Below, piece after piece: positions 50,601 to 56,394 of a stretch of DNA of 64,000 bases; position 1 is the first letter of the stretch; each line of letters begins with the position of its first letter. Source of the DNA: an uncultured Planctomycetia bacterium (lineage in GTDB: Bacteria > Planctomycetota > Phycisphaerae > FEN-1346 > JAACEH01); contig CAIYVX010000094.1 in assembly GCA_903929765.1 (NCBI GenBank), positions 62,001 to 126,000 on the forward strand, written 5' to 3'. A model generated the notes under the pieces. That model worked only from the letters and a program-made list of their open reading frames with translations. It ran no database searches and was not told the DNA's origin. The position numbers and the translations under genes are program-made.

Positions 50601-50878
50601 CGGGGAAGTTCGGGGAGCGCCATCTTCACACGTTGCCTCATCGCGTCATTCCGACCTTCGACCTCCGGAACCGAGGCCATCTCAATATTGCTCATCTTGC
50701 TCAGTGCCTGTCTCAACGCGCCCAAGTCGCCATCGCGGCCGATGCCAACGTCGCCGATCCAACCTTCTCTATTGCCGGTCGGCGAAAACGACTGCGAGAC
50801 CAACTCAAGCAACTTCCGGAGTTCGAGGCGCTCGACCGCGTCTGTGCCGCAGTCCTGACTCGTCAAGGACCGCTCTAA
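47657..50878 (+). CDS. Large N6-adenine methyltransferase with N-terminal nuclease-like region (1073 aa)
   Basis: 1073 residues. SAM motif VVDMCCGSGVFLAEVL (D388-G394) and catalytic NPPW (N602-W605) define a gamma-class enzyme with an unusually long spacer. The first ~200 residues resemble type I/IIG nuclease domains: GFIDNLVRSTVIEYEADL has D75, E84 and E86 in a D-x8-E-x-E layout, close to but not the canonical D...ExK. C-terminal ~350 residues are probably target recognition (QLFPPNQFLVVNGAGGG). It ends in TAATG with the cyclase-like gene. Confidence 0.82.
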   Translation: MTEQLAAAREMIGRCLRLREQGSVEAVLRTELASWLRRVFPDQQDTAWVNHYTEGVETAVRIGRSDGQTRQGFIDNLVRSTVIEYEADLRQEAVWKHGHQQVQDYVAAAVRAGTPVSQILGVLSDTVQWHVFDVELAPGVSAAACQPAHIRLIPREDLNAEAGDAATAERLIAFLRKYLAREQSRPLTAEFITTDLGLESPAYGRHVDALSRLVDDGRRSDTSIALATDLWSRFVDYLEGRNLAFRTPAYVDEAYITILARLLCANVLERQALLSNDAELKSILDGQFFRDHFHLQNMVEHDYFGWMLKRACLATVLPVARDIQGDLYAYDFSRIGEEDLFGRLMTQLARRSLRKLLGQECTPQWIAKALVEKCLGLLPPDETPRVVDMCCGSGVFLAEVLKAAKVRHAGIGFPELSVAATGFDIDPLAVLLAKTTWVVTLADEVRTATAPVVVPVYHADSLFAVTPITRGLPLPGETKNVVVELDGHRVVLPAEMVGPDCQQLFDEVIDWSYDEALHAQENGVADGVTIERATELVEALVANHGVAVPERLTRRMAKAAHELAHRMAELAVKNRNGIWAFILRNTYRPGLLAGQFNGLVSNPPWLALSQLADNPYRRQLVARAEVYGIKPGGAAHLHVELATTHLLHAIDRYLRPGAAVACLVPGTILNAQHHAKFRDAAYLDADRGVPFELQEVWNIPEDTFNVLAVAAVGAKRGTVADVSRASPRGVMATPTGLQDIQLQVHHLASRIAWVLENGARPHDMAGTGEIPPQGADLMPRPAVCVEILSRDGREWRVRTPQRGDPSFFAVKDAKKLQGMTFPGAVAPEFIHRMAQSLNLLPFTLDGHCVQVAIPARRQTDGAWQVLDAAAIRTAGFQETARRFQRIDRAMRNAGVIKPLAEKVDERHKLSAQLFPPNQFLVVNGAGGGIVCAACYPVTGNEDLIIDQTLYWQITATEDEAWYRVGLMNSDALTVAIRPFVPSGKFGERHLHTLPHRVIPTFDLRNRGHLNIAHLAQCLSQRAQVAIAADANVADPTFSIAGRRKRLRDQLKQLPEFEALDRVCAAVLTRQGPL

Positions 50879-51717
50879 TGGAGATTAGCCAGAAAGGCTC
50901 GCTCCCGCCTAACTTGCAGCAGGGGCGTTACTTACTGTACCTAGACATCCTTGGCTTTAAGGATATCGTAAGGACACGTTCGCCGCGAGCCGTGTACGAT
51001 GTGGTTAATCATGTGCTGCAGGTGTGTGCTCGCCGAGAAAAGTTAATCGGCGATTTCCGCACACTATGCTTCTCCGACACGATTGTGTTCTACCAGAAAC
51101 CAGTGGGGTGGGCCGAGTGGGCGTTTCTCGACATCTATTCCATCGGAGGAATGATCTGGTCAGCCTTGGCTGCCGCGCACATTCCTGCTCGCGGCGCGAT
51201 TTCATTCGGTGAGTTTACGGTTGAGGTAGATTCTGGGGGGCGGCACGAGATATTCTTCGGCAACGGATTGATAGACGCATACGAAACGGAGAACGCTGAC
51301 GGTAATCGCGAGTGGGTCGGTCTGACGATTTCTCCGTCTGCGTGGCAAGCCGTAGAGTGTATGGTGCCTCGCCTGATTGATTGTTTCGCTTCGGAGAAGC
51401 GCTGGCGGCGGGTTGGTAACGTCCTACGATTAAACCCTTTCATGATGCTGTCGTCAGGCTACACGGACTACCAGATCGGCGAGATCGATTGCCCGCTGGC
51501 CACGTGGAACGCGCCCGAGTTTCCGAATGACGTGAAGGCTTATCACTTCATCTCTGAACAGAGTCAGAACCAACGACTGCCTGAAGAGGTGCGCCTCAAG
51601 TACGTATTCACGCTGTCGGTCCTGTCAGATCTACTTGGCCGCGACTGTGCGGAGTGGGCATTACGGATCGCGCCTCAGGTCGCGGCGCCGTCAAAAGGAG
51701 ACCAGACGGGCTTGTGA
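50878..51717 (+). CDS. Nucleotidyl-cyclase-like protein (279 aa)
   Basis: 279 residues from ATG 50878, which shares a base with the preceding stop (TAATG). YLLYLDILGFKDIV (D23) and CFSDTIVFY (D67) are arranged like the two metal-binding aspartates of class III nucleotidyl cyclases, followed by a strand GAISFGEFTVEV. The family of short proteins with LDILGF...FSD is widespread and mostly uncharacterised. If active, it would make a cyclic nucleotide signal, as PycC does in Pycsar defence; no effector gene is recognisable nearby. The call is structural inference. Confidence 0.6.
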   Translation: MEISQKGSLPPNLQQGRYLLYLDILGFKDIVRTRSPRAVYDVVNHVLQVCARREKLIGDFRTLCFSDTIVFYQKPVGWAEWAFLDIYSIGGMIWSALAAAHIPARGAISFGEFTVEVDSGGRHEIFFGNGLIDAYETENADGNREWVGLTISPSAWQAVECMVPRLIDCFASEKRWRRVGNVLRLNPFMMLSSGYTDYQIGEIDCPLATWNAPEFPNDVKAYHFISEQSQNQRLPEEVRLKYVFTLSVLSDLLGRDCAEWALRIAPQVAAPSKGDQTGL

Positions 51718-51893
51718 ACCGACGGAAACAGTCTCGTGGCACCCATGCAATTGCGGTGGACCAGTTCGCCAGGCTGATTTCTTCTTGCCGGCCCCGGATC
51801 GCATTGATATCCTTTCCCGTTATTGGTTCCTGCTCCACTGCGTGGCAGCGGAGGGACACCAAGGACCCGGCATCCAATGCGAAAGGGATTTCC

Positions 51894-52100
51894 GTGAAAG
51901 AGCCAGGATTAGACGGTCGTCATCGCGACAAGGACTCCGGGAAGGGCGGGCAAATCGACCAGAAGCGCAGCGATGCATTGAACGGCAACTTGCCAACACC
52001 CATTAAGGGCTTCCGGAGCGATGCCACTGTTGGGCATATGCGGGAAGTGACGGGCAAGACCAGCATTGAGGCTATTCGCCGGGCCGCGAAGAACCGCTAG
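51894..52100 (+). CDS. Small basic protein (68 aa)
   Basis: 68 residues from GTG 51894 with GAAAGGGA six to thirteen bases upstream. EPGLDGRHRDKDSGKGGQID is a motif seen in small uncharacterised bacterial proteins, followed by LPTPIKGFRSDATVGHMREV. Possibly DNA-binding. The 175 bases before it contain no convincing gene, although the frame is open. Confidence 0.5.
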   Translation: MKEPGLDGRHRDKDSGKGGQIDQKRSDALNGNLPTPIKGFRSDATVGHMREVTGKTSIEAIRRAAKNR

Positions 52101-52384
52101 GCCAGACGCCTGCTGGTGCCACGGGTTCATACTCGTGACCCCAAGGCGCAGGACGAAAAAACGTGAGATTTTGAGACTTGGCCCGAAAAACCGCGTTTCT
52201 GAGGTTCTACGCGGGACGGTCTGGTCTCATCCCATCTTTGGGCTGAGACTCTCGCGTCACTGGTTCTGTGGGATACCAAAGAATTGCCGCGTGGTGGGAG
52301 GGCGCGTCGTCTCTGTGCGACTTTGAGTTACGGCGCCGTTTGGCCCACCATTTTCTCTCTTCAAACGGCATCTCTGCCGCGATG

Positions 52385-52412
52385 AAGCCCGCTGGCCAAG
52401 GTCGGCGGGCTT
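52385..52412. terminator. Hairpin, possible terminator
   Basis: AAGCCCGC (52385-52392) and GCGGGCTT (52405-52412) form an 8-bp stem with a 12-base loop, followed by TGCTCGTTT. It is 285 bases after the 68-aa gene. Confidence 0.5.
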
Positions 52413-52513
52413 TGCTCGTTTCGGCCTTATTCTGCGGCATTTTGCGTATGTCGCGGAGCCGGAACGTGCCTTGGACATCCTGACGCGCTCGCCCCGTTTC
52501 GCCCCCGAAACAC

Positions 52514-52533
52514 CCCAAAATCTCCCTTTTGGG
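52514..52533. repeat. Short inverted repeat
   Basis: CCCAAAA (52514-52520) and TTTTGGG (52527-52533) with a six-base spacer form a 7-bp stem. On the minus strand it lies beyond the end of the HEAT-like gene (52690) and could help end that transcript. Confidence 0.45.
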
Positions 52534-52689
52534 CGTCTCTGTCTCTGTTACTTCCACACTCACCCCCAGCGCGTGTGGATGTCAGAAGTGGCTGATTGAC
52601 AAGCACTTATGGAATCGGACTTCCAGACGCGCGACGAGTTCGGCGGCGGGCACGAAAGCTGTCCGAGAGCATCTGTCCTCGAATCGTGC

Positions 52690-53589
52690 CTACCGCCGAC
52701 GGCCGCGTTTGCGGTTCTGACGCTCTCGCTTGCGTTTCGCCCGCAGGCGTTTCCTGTTCGCCAAGTCGGCTGCGGGGCGGCTTGTTCCGGCGGGAATGCT
52801 TTCCACCGCGACCGTGGCAGCGCCGCCCGGAAGACTGTCCCGCCATTTCTCAAGAAACGGGAACAGCGGTGGCGGCCGGCGCGTGGCCACCTCTTCTGGC
52901 ACCAGCCCCAATCCGGGCACCCCCAGTTCATGCCGCACCGTGGCCCAGTTGCCGACGATCTGGGTATCCACTCGGTCGGCAGCGTAGGCCCGTTCGATGA
53001 CTTCGGCGGCCTCGGTCGCCCCGATCTTAAGCAGGTAGCTGATTACGAAGCCGTTCAGATCTTCCGGATTCTCCAGGCAATGTCGCAGGCTCTCACGGAG
53101 CGCCTCAATGGCCGGCTCCCGGGTCGCTGGATGGCGCAGGGCCAGTTCGCACAGGCCATGGGCGACGCAAGCACCGACGTATACGCGAGCCCCGGCGTCA
53201 GCCAGCGCGGCCGCCAAGGGTTCAAAAGAGGCCGGGCCGATGAGGGCAAAGACTTGCGGAAACTCTTCAAGAAACCAATCATCCTCCAAGTCGTCCAAGG
53301 CCGGCAGCATCTCAATCAGCGGGGCAATGGCGGCCTCGGCTCCCAATTGCGCCAGGGCTCGCCACGCGTGGACGGCGGCATAGACCGAGAGATCCTCAAC
53401 ATCTTCCGGCCAGTCCTTCCGCTCGGCCCAGTCGCGGGCTACCGCGATCAGATGCGGCACGTCCTCAGCCGTAAGGCCCAGGGTGGCCACGTAATCGGGT
53501 TGCCGCGCCGGCCAGTTGCGCTGGTTGTGGGCGTCACCGAACTCCCTCAACTTCTCCAGCAGATTCCGCGTCCGATCATCTCTGTTCAT
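52690..53589 (-). CDS. HEAT-like repeat protein
   Basis: 299 residues, almost entirely helical. Repeated patterns such as AWRALAQLGAEAAIAPLIEM, then FALIGPASFEPLAAALADAG and ALRHPATREPAIEALRESLR indicate HEAT/PBS-lyase-type repeats; it may belong with DUF1186. The C-terminal ~35 residues are strongly basic (RKRLRAKRKRERQNRKRGRR). Opening text LEKLREFGDAHNQRNWPARQ is familiar from planctomycete proteins. It probably acts as a protein-protein scaffold; partner unknown. Confidence 0.72.
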   Translation of the reverse strand: MNRDDRTRNLLEKLREFGDAHNQRNWPARQPDYVATLGLTAEDVPHLIAVARDWAERKDWPEDVEDLSVYAAVHAWRALAQLGAEAAIAPLIEMLPALDDLEDDWFLEEFPQVFALIGPASFEPLAAALADAGARVYVGACVAHGLCELALRHPATREPAIEALRESLRHCLENPEDLNGFVISYLLKIGATEAAEVIERAYAADRVDTQIVGNWATVRHELGVPGLGLVPEEVATRRPPPLFPFLEKWRDSLPGGAATVAVESIPAGTSRPAADLANRKRLRAKRKRERQNRKRGRRR

Positions 53590-53632
53590 CTGTCACGCTC
53601 TTCTTCATCACGTCGGATTCCTCAAGCTAAGA

Positions 53633-54055
53633 TCACAGATTCGGGTCATCAAAGGCCGGGGCAGGCTGGTCGCGTTCCGAGATGCACCGCCCCGGACAGA
53701 CGGAGCAGACTTCCAGCAGGCTGTCCCAGGCCTTGGCGACCAGAGTCAGCAGGCGGTCCACCTGCTTGTCGTCCAGGTTTGGGAAGAAGCCGGCGATGTC
53801 CTTGTGGCTCATGTGAATTTCCGCCACTTCGCCGGCGAGTTTGGCCAGGATGGGCTTCTTCATGTGCTGAGCGAAGTAGACGGCAAACTCCACGATCCGC
53901 TGGTCGCTGATGCTTTTGCGATTCAGCCGTTTCCGCAGATCGGCGTCAACGCAACTGACGACCTCCGCGGCGTACTCGTAACAGAACCAGTTGAGCTTGG
54001 TCTTCTCCGTTGCCTGGCGGTAGAAGGCCGTCGGCTTGACCAGTGCGGAATTCAT
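53633..54055 (-). CDS. Small protein with a C-terminal Cys cluster (140 aa)
   Basis: 140 residues. The start at 54055 is chosen because AGGAG lies nine bases before it on the minus strand; in-frame starts at 54064 and 54124 are possible. Mostly helical, ending with EVCSVCPGRCISERD (CxxCxxxC), a possible metal or Fe-S site. No family recognised. Confidence 0.6.
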   Translation of the reverse strand: MNSALVKPTAFYRQATEKTKLNWFCYEYAAEVVSCVDADLRKRLNRKSISDQRIVEFAVYFAQHMKKPILAKLAGEVAEIHMSHKDIAGFFPNLDDKQVDRLLTLVAKAWDSLLEVCSVCPGRCISERDQPAPAFDDPNL

Positions 54056-54096
54056 AGCATTCATCTCCTGTGCCTGGACTGACGCTGGGGGCAGCA

Positions 54097-54645
54097 TCAT
54101 TCCTTGCTGGCATCCTCGTCGCAATCCTCTTCTTCCCCATCCACATACTGCGGCGGATTCTCACCAGTCCGTTTGATGACTCGTGGAAAGTTCCCGCGCG
54201 GCACCTTGCTCACGATGGCCACGACGTTGATCTGGTGCCACCAGTTGTCGCCGAAGTCGAACCAGTAGCCGAAGGCATCCCCCGTCTTCAGGCCGAGCGA
54301 GTCGATGGCGGTGCATGTCACGTCGCCGGCAGGCTTCGGCGTCCCCGGCATCGGATTATCGAACTCGCCGGAGAGTACATACCTCCTGGCCTTGGGGTCC
54401 ATCGGTCCTTTGCCGCCGACTTGGAACTCATACATGTGATGATCTTCGCGGCCAAAGGCACCGAAGATCGCATAGTGAAGAATCTCCAGAGACTGCGCGC
54501 CGCGGATCTGAATGGCCCGCGAGACGACCGGATTCTGCGAAATGAATGTCTTGGTCATAGGACCATCGATCAGGAAGACCTCCAGTTCATAGAGGCAGTC
54601 CTTCCCGGTCGCTCGCGGTCCGGTTTGTCGCTTATCTTTGTTCAT
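54097..54645 (-). CDS. Plasmid pRiA4b ORF-3-like family protein
   Basis: 182 residues. VVSRAIQIRGAQSLEILHYA followed by FGREDHHMYEFQVGG, and later FGYWFDFGDNWWHQINVVAI, match the pRiA4b ORF-3 family (PF07929), whose hallmark is a YDFGDxWxH motif. The function of this family is unknown. The C-terminus is acidic (DGEEEDCDEDASKE). It lies upstream of the Cys-cluster gene and may be co-transcribed with it and with the HEAT-like gene. Confidence 0.82.
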   Translation of the reverse strand: MNKDKRQTGPRATGKDCLYELEVFLIDGPMTKTFISQNPVVSRAIQIRGAQSLEILHYAIFGAFGREDHHMYEFQVGGKGPMDPKARRYVLSGEFDNPMPGTPKPAGDVTCTAIDSLGLKTGDAFGYWFDFGDNWWHQINVVAIVSKVPRGNFPRVIKRTGENPPQYVDGEEEDCDEDASKE

Positions 54646-54933
54646 CAGGGCACTCCCGACGGGTCGTTATTCTACCATCGCGTACCATGCCTGTCACCAC
54701 CGACGGCGCAGGGGCAACTGGTGGAGAAGCATCATTGCCAAACGGCCCCTTGCGGCATAATACAAGCATGGGCCAGGAAAAACCTCCGTGAACAATCATT
54801 CGTCGCCCGAAGCGGAGGTTGCGGTCTTTCGCGCCCTGTTTCGCGGCCGAGACGGCGTCTACCGCCTTCCGTGAACGCAGCCCCTTCCTGTCTGTTTCAA
54901 AGCGTCCTCTGTCGGTGTAGAATAACCTCTGCT

Positions 54934-56394
54934 ATGAAGGACGAGGAACGCTACATGCTCCACTTCGGCCCTTACAATCCGCCCAAGGTCAGGCGACGGG
55001 GGCGGCTTTTCGATGAGGTGCACGGCACCGTGGTCGTCGGCCGTTTCAGCGACGCCGAGATCCTGTGGCCCAAGCGTTGGGGCAGAAACTCACTTGTCCT
55101 GTGTGGAGACCTGACGCGGGCGGTGCGCAGAGAGTCTGCCATAGCTATTAGCCACTGGTGGGGTGTGTCACGAGCGGTGGTTGGACGGTGGCGGCGGGCA
55201 CTGGGGGTGGGCAAGTACACAGAAGGCACCTCTATTCTTCACTCCAAGAAAGCCAAGGAACTGTTCAGTTCTGAAAAATGGGCCGAATACAGGCTCCTGG
55301 CTTGCGATCCGGTCTTCCGTACCAAGCTTAGTCGGAGTCGGCGAAGGCAAAAGATACCTCCGGCCAAAGGGCGACATTGGACTTCCCAAGAGGAAGCCTT
55401 GTTGGGAACGATGACGGATCGGACGCTGGCGGAGAGACTGCAATGCCCAACGCACGTCGTTCTGTCGCGGCGGCAGACACTCGGCATCGCCCCTTTCGGA
55501 AGAAGGTCGCCTCAGAAGAACAAGGTGGCGGTCTCGCCGGGCAAACTGCTGGCCCGGCGGCTGATTTTGCGATTAAGCCAGAGAGCCATCGCCAAGCGAG
55601 CAGGATTGCCCTCCTACGGTCTCCTGGAACGTACGGTTCACCGATATGCTCCAATGGCAACTGTTCGACGATTGGCGGCAGCACTGGAGTGCCAGCCGGA
55701 AGATATCCTGTTGCGGAGTGCCCCGGTCAGCCGGACGGTCCCGGATGACTCTCTGTTGGGTACGATGATGGACAAGACGCTGGCCCGCCGGTGGAAGTTA
55801 CCTTGCGACACGGTTCGTCTGCGGCGGATAGAATTGGGGATTCCCTCGTTCCAATCGCAGGCTCGTTCGATTCCAGACACGTCGCTCCTGGGCACGCAGC
55901 CGGATAAAAGGCTGGCGGCCATGTGGGGCCTGAGTGCCGCACTGGTTCGTCATCGCCGTCAGGAATTGGGAATTCCAAACCACAGTCGCAGGCCGCTGCC
56001 GGATGAGTCGCTGCTGGGCACACGCCCGGACCGCGAGTTGGCGGCGCTGTGGGGCACGCACGTGGGGAAGATCGTGCTGCGCCGCTCAGAACTAGGTATC
56101 CCGACTTTCGGGCAGCGCCGAAGGCTCCTGGTCGTCCCTGGGCAACTTCTCGCCCGCCGGGAACAGGCGGGGCTGACCCAGCAACAGGTCGCCGCATCTG
56201 CGGGATTGTCATCCAGCTATTTCAGTGACGCAGAAAGGAACAAGAAGAAGACGATCCCGCGGGCCACCGCGGAGCGTTTCGCGGCGGCGTTGGGATGCTC
56301 CGTCGAGGACTTCACCAGACCGCTTCTTGCCGAGGACGGCCTTTCTCGTGTCGAACAGGAGAACTCCGAGCGCAAGGCCACTCACTATCAGTAA
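54934..56394 (+). CDS. Modular DNA-binding protein: four HTH-like repeats and two XRE domains
   Basis: 486 residues from ATG 54934. A conserved N-terminal domain (FGPYNPPKVRRRGRLFDEVH, then SDAEILWPKRWGRNSLVLCG and HWWGVSRAVVGRWRRALGVG) is one I know from planctomycete proteins. Four ~37-residue repeats start with E/D-x-SLLGT-x-x-D near residues 153, 271, 315 and 357 and end in RRxxLGIP. Two XRE-like HTH domains lie at about 202-262 and 405-463. It is probably a sequence-specific DNA-binding regulator. The last seven bases overlap the convergent hsdR gene. Confidence 0.75.
   Translation: MKDEERYMLHFGPYNPPKVRRRGRLFDEVHGTVVVGRFSDAEILWPKRWGRNSLVLCGDLTRAVRRESAIAISHWWGVSRAVVGRWRRALGVGKYTEGTSILHSKKAKELFSSEKWAEYRLLACDPVFRTKLSRSRRRQKIPPAKGRHWTSQEEALLGTMTDRTLAERLQCPTHVVLSRRQTLGIAPFGRRSPQKNKVAVSPGKLLARRLILRLSQRAIAKRAGLPSYGLLERTVHRYAPMATVRRLAAALECQPEDILLRSAPVSRTVPDDSLLGTMMDKTLARRWKLPCDTVRLRRIELGIPSFQSQARSIPDTSLLGTQPDKRLAAMWGLSAALVRHRRQELGIPNHSRRPLPDESLLGTRPDRELAALWGTHVGKIVLRRSELGIPTFGQRRRLLVVPGQLLARREQAGLTQQQVAASAGLSSSYFSDAERNKKKTIPRATAERFAAALGCSVEDFTRPLLAEDGLSRVEQENSERKATHYQ

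Larger units (their letters stand above)
52101..52689. other. Gene-poor region between the methyltransferase operon and the HEAT-like gene
   Basis: About 590 bases without a convincing gene. It holds a terminator-like hairpin at 52385-52412 and a second hairpin at 52514-52533. It could contain the right element junction, but I see no repeat matching the left side. Confidence 0.5.

Noticed and set aside
50704-50877. Upstream extension of the cyclase-like gene to 50704
   Set aside because: The extension lies wholly inside the methyltransferase gene and is Arg-rich shadow text. ATG 50878 in TAATG fits translational coupling.
52207-52563. A 118-codon minus-strand frame in the gene-poor region
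   Set aside because: No RBS, no recognisable motif, and it contains both hairpins (52385-52412 and 52514-52533), so it is more likely non-coding.
52609-53910. A 433-codon plus-strand frame opposite the HEAT-like gene
   Set aside because: The minus-strand product has clear helical repeats and a basic tail; the plus-strand text is shadow-like.
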